6,822 nt of DNA from Methanosarcinales archaeon (GCA_030605805.1 JAUWHQ010000165.1:1-6822), one strand, 5' to 3'; shown: positions 1 through 5,497, numbered from the stretch's first letter. The notes: generated from the letters alone by a model not told the origin. Numbers and translations are program-made.

Positions 1-26
1 CTGGCAGTATATGACCTGCCAGTTTT
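1..26 (+). terminator. Hairpin with short T-run at the window edge
   Basis: CTGGCAG (1-7) and CTGCCAG (16-22) are perfect reverse complements around an 8-base loop, followed by TTTT at 23-26. This fits a factor-independent terminator of a plus-strand gene ending before the window. The stem starts exactly at base 1, so it may be longer than can be seen. Confidence 0.5.
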
Positions 27-41
27 CATCCCGGAAGGGTA

Positions 42-83
42 GCTTTACAATTTCCCGCGTATACAATTGATTGATGCGAGGAG
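42..83 (+). promoter_or_regulatory. Probable promoter and SD of the UPF0148 gene
   Basis: A weak TATA-like element, CTTTACAA, begins at 43 and would place transcription start near 70. GAGGAG at 78-83 lies ten bases before the ATG at 94 and is a good archaeal SD. It favours that ATG over the in-frame TTG at 67, which lies upstream of the SD. Confidence 0.45.
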
Positions 84-93
84 CGACCTAACC

Positions 94-453
94 ATGGATG
101 AGATCGATGTCATGTCACGAATGCTCGAACGGGGCGGAACCATGCTCGCAGAGACCTGCGAACGATGCGGCGCGCCCATGTTCAGGTATCAGGGAAAGAT
201 CGGCTGCCCGAGCTGCGATTTTAGAATGATGCAGGATGAGGGGGGGGAGGCTGAAAAAATCGGGAAACCCGAGAAAACACCGGAAGAGATTGGGGTGGAG
301 GAGGCGATTACCGGAATCTCACTTCGTGATGTTATTTCAGGTAAAATCGCCGAAATCGCCGCTGATATGCAGAAAGAAACTGATCTTGGGCGCATACGCG
401 ACCAGATGGATTGTATCGAGCGAGGGGTCAGGATTCTGGGGTTACTCGGCTGA
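94..453 (+). CDS. UPF0148 / Sjogren-scleroderma autoantigen 1 family zinc-ribbon protein
   Basis: Small soluble protein of 119 residues. Near the N-terminus it has one four-cysteine zinc ribbon: C22-x2-C25 (CERCG) and C38-x2-C41 (CPSCD), joined by a short GAPMFRYQGKIG loop. After this come a charged, Glu/Lys-rich linker and a predicted helical C-terminus from about residue 75, with alternating hydrophobic positions. Ribbon position, total length and C-terminal helix match the archaeal UPF0148 family, related to eukaryotic SSSCA1/ZNRD2. Its biochemical role is unknown; the ribbon suggests nucleic-acid or protein binding (inference). The ATG at 94 was chosen because of the GAGGAG SD. The gene converges on the minus-strand unit ending at 484, with only 30 bases between. 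Confidence 0.88.
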   Translation: MDEIDVMSRMLERGGTMLAETCERCGAPMFRYQGKIGCPSCDFRMMQDEGGEAEKIGKPEKTPEEIGVEEAITGISLRDVISGKIAEIAADMQKETDLGRIRDQMDCIERGVRILGLLG

Positions 454-477
454 GATTGATCCGTTTATCACTCAATC
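454..477. terminator. Possible shared terminator between convergent genes
   Basis: GATTGA (454-459) and TCAATC (472-477) are reverse complements separated by 12 bases, in the 30-base gap between two convergent stop codons. The stem is short and there is no long T-run, so this is only a weak candidate. Confidence 0.25.
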
Positions 478-483
478 GCTCGG

Positions 484-1014
484 TCACTCAACTACAAACT
501 CGCAGTACGAGTCGCCTGCGCACATCTTCAGCTTACGGATGAGTTTTGATCTGCGATCGATTGCGTGCACCATACCGCGGGCATGGCAATTGCAGATGTT
601 GTCAGGCGGGTAGATGCCTGCAAGCAGATCCGCGTACGGGCAATCCATGATTCTCAGCACGGTTTTTCCGTTTGCGTTGAGTAATTCGGCATGTATGCCG
701 GAAAGCAGGCACATCAGTTCGAGCGTGGTCAGGCATGCCCCCGCGCCCCCGCCGCCATCCTCGCTCCCGCCCCTGCCCTCATTCTCCCCGCCGCCATCCT
801 CGCGCAGCGCCTGCCCGTCCAGCAGCCCGACCGCATAGCAGGCATCATTGATGATCACATCCCCACCCTCTGATCCGGCTATTCTTTCGAGCACACGCCA
901 GAGCACCTTGTCCTGAATGCTGCTCTTCTGCCACCTCTTCCTGGATGTGATCCCGATCAGCTTCCAGTTTCGGGCGAATGTCGAGTATCGGTCGGATTTG
1001 CGATGACTATCCAT
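484..1014 (-). CDS. Cysteine-rich protein, resembles the ATC (L-2-amino-thiazoline-4-carboxylate) hydrolase family
   Basis: A 176-residue soluble protein, last gene of the Lrp unit, starting five bases after the membrane-protein gene. The N-terminal 50 residues are basic and helical. Residues about 72-93 are a Gly/Glu/Asp-rich spacer built from an in-frame repeat, probably disordered. The C-terminal part carries the recognisable pattern: CPYAD (C125), then C141 and C143, then CAGDSYCEF (C165, C171). A CPYA motif, a middle cysteine cluster and a terminal GD-x-C-(D/E)F motif are typical of the ATC hydrolase family; V4R-type small-molecule-binding domains also end in a somewhat similar motif. 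Enzyme activity is not established here; many family members in anaerobes are uncharacterised and could be ligand or metal sensors. ATG at 1014 is preceded by GGTGA about 15 bases upstream, a loose SD. Confidence 0.6.
   Translation of the reverse strand: MDSHRKSDRYSTFARNWKLIGITSRKRWQKSSIQDKVLWRVLERIAGSEGGDVIINDACYAVGLLDGQALREDGGGENEGRGGSEDGGGGAGACLTTLELMCLLSGIHAELLNANGKTVLRIMDCPYADLLAGIYPPDNICNCHARGMVHAIDRRSKLIRKLKMCAGDSYCEFVVE
747..803 (-). repeat. 18-bp direct repeat, 39 bp apart, in frame
   Basis: CCCCGCCGCCATCCTCGC occurs at 747-764 and again at 786-803 on the plus strand. The 39-base period equals 13 codons, so the frame is kept, and the encoded EDGGG motif appears twice in the glycine-rich spacer of the cysteine-rich gene (residues 72-76 and 85-89). 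Confidence 0.85.
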
Positions 1015-1019
1015 GGTAT

Positions 1020-1295
1020 CTACGATTTGATCACCGAGTAGAGCATGATCAGAATGCCCGGTATCTCGATCAGTAATGCAAGTATGCGTGCAGTCGATTC
1101 GGTTATGTAACCAGATAGCAGCAATCCGGCAAGCATATCAAAATTGCTTCCGAATATCAGTACGAACATCCCAATGGCGAGTATCAACAGGTTCTTCTGG
1201 TGCGTATGGGTGTAAGCCTCGTATATGAACAGTATAAACGCGCCCCCGAGCAGATATACGATCGCGGTCAGTACCGCCTCAATGGTTGTGATCAT
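1020..1295 (-). CDS. Small three-helix membrane protein, DUF7521-like
   Basis: A 91-residue hydrophobic protein with three predicted membrane segments, about residues 5-26, 34-60 and 68-89. The first loop is short and polar (EAYTHTHQKN). The pattern LGG-x-FI-(L/F)-x-Y-x-AY followed by a short charged turn and a long hydrophobic segment recalls DUF7521, a small archaeal membrane family commonly found beside helix-turn-helix regulators; that assignment is from memory of the pattern. Function is unknown. The ATG at 1295 is chosen because GGGAGG lies five bases upstream, an excellent SD; a longer frame to 1334 would add 13 residues with no SD. The start overlaps the end of the Lrp gene by 17 bases, implying coupled translation. 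It may sense membrane state or anchor a partner for the regulator (inference). Confidence 0.82.
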   Translation of the reverse strand: MITTIEAVLTAIVYLLGGAFILFIYEAYTHTHQKNLLILAIGMFVLIFGSNFDMLAGLLLSGYITESTARILALLIEIPGILIMLYSVIKS

Positions 1296-1764
1296 GTTTG
1301 CCTCCCTGTATTCCTGTAATCCCTGTAACGGCACAAGACGTCTCCTTGTACCTCTTTGTGGTCAGAATGGTGCTTGAATCCAGAACTCCGTCGAATCCGT
1401 TGACCGCCTTTAGCACCCGTTCCTTCAGCGAATTGATGTCTTTGGTGCGCACCTTGATGAACAGGTCGTAGGGTTCGAGCAGTTCATAGATCTCAAGAAC
1501 CTCCTCGATCTTTCGCAGCTGGTTGATGATCGCGATCCGCTTGGCGGATTCGATGTTGATCCCGATGTACGCCGTGACATTCTGTCCGACCATGCCCGGA
1601 TCAAGGATGACCGTGAACCGTTCGATGGTTCGGGATTCTTTCAACCGGTTGATCCGGTTATGCACCGTCGAAGGCGCCACCCCCACAGCCTTTGCGATCT
1701 CTGTGCTGCTTGCACGGCTGTTGTCGCAGAGATGCCAGAGAATCGATAGATCGAGGTCGTCCAT
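1279..1764 (-). CDS. Lrp/AsnC family transcriptional regulator
   Basis: A 161-residue DNA-binding regulator and first gene of a three-gene minus-strand unit. The N-terminus (MDDLDLSILWHL) and a winged helix-turn-helix at about residues 19-43 (TEIAKAVGVAPSTVHNRINRLKE) are classic for Lrp/AsnC. Residues about 60-140 form the RAM ligand-binding and oligomerisation domain: the first strand (NVTAYIGINI), a helix, then the EIYELLEPYDLFIKVRTKD strands. Relatives usually bind amino acids or related effectors and often repress their own gene. The last 20 residues are an unusual tail (VTGITGIQGG, then His-rich HDHNH) encoded by short DNA repeats that also overlap the next gene's SD and start. ATG at 1764 is preferred over TTG at 1767. 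No SD is visible, consistent with a leaderless transcript. A palindrome lies directly upstream. Confidence 0.92.
   Translation of the reverse strand: MDDLDLSILWHLCDNSRASSTEIAKAVGVAPSTVHNRINRLKESRTIERFTVILDPGMVGQNVTAYIGINIESAKRIAIINQLRKIEEVLEIYELLEPYDLFIKVRTKDINSLKERVLKAVNGFDGVLDSSTILTTKRYKETSCAVTGITGIQGGKHDHNH
1302..1328 (-). repeat. Three short tandem-like repeats at the Lrp 3' end
   Basis: On the minus strand, TTACAGGGA, TTACAGGA and ATACAGGGA follow one another. They encode the VTGITGIQGG tail of the Lrp protein, and the last copy supplies part of the GGGAGG SD of the membrane-protein gene. Confidence 0.6.
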
Positions 1765-1778
1765 CAATTGTTATTCGT

Positions 1779-1794
1779 TTATCATGCCTGATAA
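1779..1794. promoter_or_regulatory. 16-bp palindrome over the Lrp promoter, candidate operator
   Basis: TTATCA-TGCC-TGATAA is a perfect 6-bp inverted repeat with a 4-base spacer, lying 15-30 bases before the Lrp ATG. On the minus strand it overlaps the only TATA-like element at the right distance for a leaderless transcript (TTCTTATC). Size and symmetry suit an Lrp/AsnC dimer site, and autoregulation is common in the family. Binding is inferred. Confidence 0.5.
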
Positions 1795-1933
1795 GAATTT
1801 CGGGTGTCAGAGGCTGCCAGCGTATATGGCGCCGGATCAGAAACACGGATGCTGGTGGACAACCGTGAATTTCGCGAGTAAACGAATGTCACATGTGCGA
1901 CAAGGAGCCGCATCACGGATTTTAGATATTGCC

Positions 1934-1951
1934 GATCATTCAGGAATGATC
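1934..1951. repeat. 18-bp palindrome GATCATT-CAGG-AATGATC
   Basis: A perfect 7-bp inverted repeat with a 4-base spacer in the gap between the Lrp gene and the dockerin relic, about 170 bases upstream of the Lrp ATG. It could be a distal operator or a small hairpin after the minus-strand terminator. No long T-run follows on either strand. Confidence 0.45.
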
Positions 1952-1983
1952 ACCAGAATATTTTCGTTTTCGGATGGATTGTG

Positions 1984-2017
1984 AAAAAAGAACCCGGCGG
2001 CGCAAAAAAGCACCGCC
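1984..2017 (-). terminator. Terminator after the dockerin relic
   Basis: On the minus strand GGCGGTGC (2017-2010) pairs with GCGCCGCC (2003-1996) with one G-T wobble around a TTTTTT loop. GGGTTC and a second TTTTTT (1989-1984) follow. It starts nine bases after the relic's stop codon, so it is probably the original terminator of that gene. Confidence 0.7.
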
Positions 2018-2025
2018 AGTACCGC

Positions 2026-2284
2026 CTAACATATCTCGATCTGTCCGACCGCCGCCTGCAGGATCATGAGCGCATCGAGGGATGTGACCTGCCCCTATCC
2101 GCTCACATCTGCGGCGGGGATCGTTCGGACGGCTGCCGGCTGTGATCTCAAGCGCGATCACAGCGTCTGTGGTCGTGATCTTGCCATCACCGTTGAGGTC
2201 GCCGCAAAGCGCTCCAATGATAACGCTGCCGTTGTTCACTGTGGTCGATATAGAGCTTCCGTTTATATCGCCAACCATGACAAT
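2026..2284 (-). pseudogene. 3' relic of a dockerin-type repeat protein gene
   Basis: The minus strand encodes the C-terminal end of a secreted-type protein common in methanogens. It reads ISTTVNNGSVIIGA, then a first Ca-binding dockerin repeat, GDLNGDGKITTTDAVIALEI, then TAGSRPNDP. At about 2116-2119 (a run of four C's on the minus strand) one extra base shifts the frame. The expected second repeat continues in the new frame as AADVSG, an in-frame TAG at 2095-2097 where DGD-type residues are expected, then GQVTSLDALMILQAAVG, ending in QIEIC and TAG at 2026-2028. With both lesions and no upstream portion, it cannot make the full protein. The missing 5' part is replaced by a transposase relic. 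The intact gene was probably a large cell-surface protein (inference from the family). Confidence 0.75.
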
Positions 2285-2510
2285 ACCCGAAGATCTGCTT
2301 CCAATAGATGCCTGTGCTCTCCATTGCTACTGCGGTGACGCTGTATCCCGCCGTCCACTCGCTTAACTTCCGAAGATCATTGGTCATCGCCGAAAACTTC
2401 CTGATCTCAAAGATTGGGGGCTTATCCAGTGGTACATGCGCGGGTACACGCCATGACCATCGACTTATGGACATCAAGTCCGAGAGCAGCTCTTCAGGAT
2501 TGGCCCGCAT
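2283..2510 (-). pseudogene. 5' relic of an IS110-type transposase
   Basis: Only the start of the transposase remains. A strong SD (AAGGAGGTG, 2523-2515) precedes ATG at 2510. The first residues are MRANPEELLS; the catalytic-site block LGLDVHKSMVMAC is found only after a shift into another frame near 2480. The frame shifts back near 2445, giving PPIFEIRKFSAMTNDLRKLSEW and then SVTAVAMESTGIYWKQIFG. LDVHK and AMESTG(I/V)YWK are hallmarks of the DEDD transposase domain of IS110-family elements. The sequence then runs into the dockerin relic near 2283, so the rest of the DEDD domain and the C-terminal domain are lost. Two frameshifts plus truncation make it inactive. Confidence 0.78.
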
Positions 2511-2523
2511 GTTACACCTCCTT
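2283..2523 (-). mobile_element. Remnant of an IS110-family insertion sequence
   Basis: The extent given covers the transposase SD and the surviving 5' coding part. IS110 elements usually lack terminal inverted repeats, so their ends cannot be placed by eye. No second IS end or target duplication is evident. Confidence 0.55.
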
Positions 2524-2930
2524 CGAGATCGGGCGCAAGCAACCTCAGATATTGTAAGTTTGGTACACGTACCCTTCTAAAAGGGCAACATTCATGGGTA
2601 CTAAATGGTTACCGGGGTCAGTTTGTAATGCGGGGTTTTGGAATAAACCGCCAGAAAGTAATCGACCCGTGTTGCCCGTCTCGTGCGTATATGGGGGTGG
2701 GGCGGGGCTTAAGGCATCCGACCGCATTTTCATGCTCATGGGTGTCCCGTGGGTCATGGGGGTTTTTATGGGATCTGGCGGTGTTTGTGGGGGTCTGGGG
2801 GAGTTGTTCGCTGTTTGAGGTGGAGATCCGGAATATTTGAGTCATACGCACGTGTGTTTGGGGTATTTTTCGACTCGACAAGAAGAAATTAAACGTCTCA
2901 CCTCTGGTAAGTTAACCCCCCTCCCGGAGA
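2524..2930. other. Gene-free, G-rich intergenic stretch
   Basis: About 400 bases without a convincing gene. Frames crossing it on both strands are short, low in complexity and resemble no family. GGTAC-AC-GTACC (2562-2573) and CCCTT-CTAA-AAGGG (2572-2585) are two small overlapping palindromes close to the IS relic. From 2693 to 2801 the plus strand carries many G-runs: GGGGG-T-GGGG-C-GGGG at 2693-2707, then runs at 2740-2742, 2751-2753, 2758-2762, 2770-2772, 2789-2793 and 2797-2801. It may be eroded insertion-sequence or flanking DNA (inference). Confidence 0.6.
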
Positions 2931-2968
2931 TACCCTTAAAACACTCCGGTCGATCTACAACATAAGAT
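2924..2968 (+). promoter_or_regulatory. moeA promoter with an inverted repeat around its TATA box
   Basis: CTTAAAA (2935-2941) lies 28-34 bases before the ATG at 2969, suitable as a TATA box for a nearly leaderless transcript. CCGGAG (2924-2929) and CTCCGG (2944-2949) flank it as perfect reverse complements with a 14-base spacer, so a bound repressor would cover the box. No SD precedes the ATG. A metal- or oxyanion-responsive regulator is possible, but nothing in the site names it. Confidence 0.45.
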
Positions 2969-4558
2969 ATGAAACGAAAGGAATTTCACGAATTAATATC
3001 CATCGAAAAGGCAGAGCGAATCCTTAAATCGATCATACACGGCAGCACCGAGGTCGCGGTGCTCGATCAGGCGTATCACCGCATACTTGCCGAGGACGTG
3101 GTTGCTGCGATCGATGTGCCGTCGTTTGACCGGGCAGATATGGACGGGTACGCTGTGCGTGCGGCAGATACATACACGGCACGGGAGGAAGAGCCTGTGC
3201 AGCTTGCAATAAAGGGTGTCATCCATGCCGGGCACGTTCCCGCGCTTTCCATCTCCGGCGGGGTCGCTGCCGAGATCGCAACAGGCGCGATGCTCCCGGA
3301 TGGTGCGGACGCGGTCGTGATGGTTGAATACACCGAGCAGATAGCCTCTTCATCATCTTACGAATCTTCCGTATTGATCCGGCGGGCGGTCCACGCCAAG
3401 GAGAATGTGATGCGGACGGGCGCAGATATCAAGCAGGGAAACCGGGTGCTGTCACGGGGTACGCAACTCAGGTCAAGGGAGATCGGGGTTCTTGCCGCCA
3501 TCGGGCGCCATGATGTCAGGGTCTTCTCCTTACGTGTCGGGATCATCTCGACCGGAACCGAACTTGTGCCCATCGATGAACGGTTGCAGGCAGGGCAGGT
3601 GCATGATGTGAACTCGCATACGATCTGTGCTGCCGTGCGTGAATGCGGCGCATCACCGGTTATGTATGGGATCGTCTCGGATGAGCCGGAAAAGACGGAG
3701 GAGACACTCGAAAAAGCGATTTTGACGTGCGATCTGGTTCTTACATCAGGCAGCACGTCTGCCGGGTCAGGGGATATCATGCCCCATATCCTGGAGGAGC
3801 ATGGCGAGATTCTTGCACATGGAATCAATATCAAGCCGGGAAAGCCGATGATAATAGCAAAAATGGAAAAGCCAGTTATTGGGCTACCCGGATTTCCGAC
3901 ATCTGCGCTAAGCATGTTTCATTATCTGGTGGCACCGAGGATACGCGGGGTTCTTGGCTATAAGACCATAGTGAAGCGCAGTCAGGCTGTGCTTGGAACA
4001 CGCGTCCAGTCTGCCGGGCGGCACCAGCTCCTGCCGGTTGCACTTGTTGGGGCTTGTGCGTTTCCGGTACAGCGGGGTTCTGGTGCAATCACCACGCTTG
4101 CATCGGCTGACGGCTTCATCGAGATTCTTCCGGATGTTGAGATCATGGAAGCAGGGGACCCAGTCGAGGTCGTGCTATTCGGTGAGCAGTCTGCGTCCGA
4201 TTTCGTGCTCATTGGTACGCCACCTGATGTCGTGGACATGCTCGCCGGGATGCTGCCGTTTCGTGTGCGGGCGATCCATGCAGGCGTCACTGCCAGCATC
4301 GATGCCGTGCGAAATGGAATAGCAGATGCCGCCGCCGTACCACCCCATGCCGACAGACTCCCTGGTCTGCATGGTCCGCAGTTGCATGATCTGCACAATC
4401 TCTCGATCACACGCGGGACCCTTTCAGGGGATCATGGATGCCTGTTCGTGGTTCTGCAAGACCGGATGACTCAGGAGAAGATCAAAACGCTTCTCTCGTG
4501 TGTGTCCGGGGCAAGCGGATCAACAGACGATTCTGACCGCGACATGACCGCGACATGA
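2969..4558 (+). CDS. moeA: Molybdopterin molybdenumtransferase MoeA with short PBP-like C-terminal extension
   Basis: A 529-residue cytosolic enzyme that inserts molybdate (or tungstate) into adenylylated molybdopterin, the last step of basic Mo/W cofactor synthesis. Visible motifs, in order: FDRADMDGYAV (53-63), ATGAMLPDGADAVVMVE (104-120), RTGADI (149-154), the MPT-binding domain from about 187 with ISTGTEL (193-199), LTSGSTSAGSGD (258-269), NIKPGKP (287-293) and GLPGFPTSAL (305-314), and domain IV to about 405. The aspartates of MDGYAV and SGSGD fit the known active-site positions. Residues from about 410 resemble the start of the PBP-like domain fused to many archaeal MoeAs (IHAGVTASIDAVRNGIADAAAV). 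Only about 115 residues remain where roughly 200 are usual, so the extension looks shortened. The 3' end carries an 11-bp tandem repeat. A second moeA begins at 6608. Confidence 0.95.
   Translation: MKRKEFHELISIEKAERILKSIIHGSTEVAVLDQAYHRILAEDVVAAIDVPSFDRADMDGYAVRAADTYTAREEEPVQLAIKGVIHAGHVPALSISGGVAAEIATGAMLPDGADAVVMVEYTEQIASSSSYESSVLIRRAVHAKENVMRTGADIKQGNRVLSRGTQLRSREIGVLAAIGRHDVRVFSLRVGIISTGTELVPIDERLQAGQVHDVNSHTICAAVRECGASPVMYGIVSDEPEKTEETLEKAILTCDLVLTSGSTSAGSGDIMPHILEEHGEILAHGINIKPGKPMIIAKMEKPVIGLPGFPTSALSMFHYLVAPRIRGVLGYKTIVKRSQAVLGTRVQSAGRHQLLPVALVGACAFPVQRGSGAITTLASADGFIEILPDVEIMEAGDPVEVVLFGEQSASDFVLIGTPPDVVDMLAGMLPFRVRAIHAGVTASIDAVRNGIADAAAVPPHADRLPGLHGPQLHDLHNLSITRGTLSGDHGCLFVVLQDRMTQEKIKTLLSCVSGASGSTDDSDRDMTAT
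4534..4555 (+). repeat. 11-bp perfect tandem duplication at the end of moeA
   Basis: TGACCGCGACA occurs twice in succession (4534-4544, 4545-4555), followed by TGAC. The duplication encodes the last residues, DRDMTAT, and creates an ATGA in which the moeA TGA overlaps an ATG in the PHP frame. Confidence 0.9.
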
Positions 4559-4601
4559 CAACGGTATGGCACAGACGCGAAGGGTCCAAGCCCGCGCCAC
4601 C

Positions 4602-4617
4602 GATATATGCTTATACG
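4602..4617 (+). promoter_or_regulatory. TATA-like box of the PHP gene
   Basis: GATATATGCTTATACG contains CTTATACG at 4610-4617, 25-32 bases before the ATG at 4642. This is the spacing expected for a leaderless archaeal transcript, and it supports 4642 as the start. No SD is visible. Confidence 0.55.
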
Positions 4618-4641
4618 TTCACAAACATCGAAATGATCACC

Positions 4642-5316
4642 ATGCGCTTTGATCTCCATATTCACTCCAGCCATTCGAGGGACAGCAGATCGCCGATCGA
4701 CTCGATACTGAAACACGCCGTGGATATCGGTCTTGACGGGATTGCGATCTGCGACCATGACACAACGAAGGGCGGGGTCGCCGGAGAAGAGCGCGCAAGG
4801 GAACTTGGTCTCCCACTGATCGTGATTCCCGGAATCGAGATAACAACGACGAAAGGGCACATCATCGCTCTTGGGGTGCGGGAGGATATTCCTCCGAAAC
4901 AGACGCCGCAGGAGACGGTTGCGCGCATACGCGAACTTGGCGGCGTCGTTGTGGTGCCGCACCCGTTCAAGCGGTTGTGCCACGGCATCGGGGACTTCTC
5001 AGATCTGGACGTGGATGCAGTCGAGATCTTCAATTCGAGATTCATCACAGGGGAGGCAAACAGAAAAGCCGAGCGGATGGCGCTCGAGATGGGGATTCCC
5101 GCGGTAGCAGGAAGCGATGCACACGTTGTGCCGATGATTGGGTATGCTGTGACCGAGATTTCGGCAGAACGCAATTCGCAGGCGGTTCTGGATGCGATCC
5201 GCAATGGAAAGACCAGAGTTTATGGAAAGCGTACGCCCATCAAGATCTTTGCAGCGCAGATGATCCGGGGATGGTGCCGGCGAGTGAAAGAGATACTCGG
5301 AATCAAGGTGAACTAA
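4642..5316 (+). CDS. PHP-family metal-dependent phosphoesterase
   Basis: A 224-residue cytosolic protein with all the metal-binding motifs of the polymerase-and-histidinol-phosphatase fold: DLHIHSSHSRDS (D4, H6, H8), CDHDTTKG (D38, H39, D40), PGIEITT (E66), VVPHPFK (H107), VEIFNSR (N131) and AGSDAH (D159, H161). The C-terminal part, LDAIRNGKTRVYGK, is typical of the PHP-associated (PHP_C) segment. Such proteins hydrolyse phosphate esters with bound Mn, Zn or Fe; archaeal stand-alone members are mostly untested, so nucleotide, RNA-end and sugar-phosphate substrates all remain possible. The start at 4642 begins the PHP fold directly and fits the TATA box. An in-frame ATG at 4555 would add 29 residues (MTTVWHRREG...) unlike the family, though it overlaps the moeA stop by ATGA. 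A basic tail ends the protein. Confidence 0.92.
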   Translation: MRFDLHIHSSHSRDSRSPIDSILKHAVDIGLDGIAICDHDTTKGGVAGEERARELGLPLIVIPGIEITTTKGHIIALGVREDIPPKQTPQETVARIRELGGVVVVPHPFKRLCHGIGDFSDLDVDAVEIFNSRFITGEANRKAERMALEMGIPAVAGSDAHVVPMIGYAVTEISAERNSQAVLDAIRNGKTRVYGKRTPIKIFAAQMIRGWCRRVKEILGIKVN

Positions 5317-5326
5317 AGCCTTGTTT

Positions 5327-5346
5327 GGTGGAGATTTTTTTATTTT
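5327..5346 (+). terminator. T-rich terminator after the PHP gene
   Basis: A run of seven T's (5335-5341), one A and four more T's (5343-5346) starts about 19 bases after the stop codon. This is a typical archaeal U-tract terminator. No strong hairpin precedes it. Confidence 0.6.
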
Positions 5347-5407
5347 CTGGTACATTGAAGGGGTCAAAATAGGTCTCAGTTTATAGGACACTACCAAAAA
5401 TCTGCGG

Positions 5408-5443
5408 AATAATGAAAAGAAACGAAACTATAAAGTAGTTTCG
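5408..5443 (-). terminator. Hairpin terminator of the mptE unit
   Basis: CGAAACTA (5423-5430) and TAGTTTCG (5436-5443) form a perfect 8-bp stem with a 5-base loop. Read on the minus strand, the stem is followed by TTTCTTTTCATTATT, a T-rich tract. It sits 55 bases past the stop of the dehydratase small-subunit gene. Confidence 0.65.
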
Positions 5444-5497
5444 AGATTGAAGCAGTAGGTGACATTTTAAGATGGTCAGACGTCAGGAAACACGGTA

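Noticed and set aside
67..93. TTG start giving the UPF0148 protein nine more residues
   Set aside because: The SD GAGGAG at 78-83 lies after this TTG and at the right distance from ATG 94.
1296..1334. Longer N-terminus for the membrane protein
   Set aside because: GGGAGG five bases before ATG 1295 is a far better start signal; the extra residues are not membrane-like.
1523..1984. 153-residue plus-strand frame opposite the Lrp gene
   Set aside because: It is the antisense shadow of a clear Lrp gene and has no recognisable domain.
2594..2881. Several 70-87-residue frames on both strands in the G-rich gap
   Set aside because: They overlap each other, are low in complexity, match no family I recognise, and have no convincing start signal.
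3358..3915. 185-residue minus-strand frame inside moeA
   Set aside because: It is antisense to conserved MoeA motifs and rich in Ser, Pro and Thr, as expected from shadow translation.
4555..4641. Start of the PHP gene at 4555 overlapping the moeA stop
   Set aside because: The 29 extra residues do not resemble the PHP family, and a TATA-like box lies inside them. Kept only as an alternative because of the ATGA overlap.
5347..5400. Possible insertion-sequence end in the gap between the PHP and AcnX genes
   Set aside because: No transposase fragment, terminal repeat pair or target duplication could be found around it.
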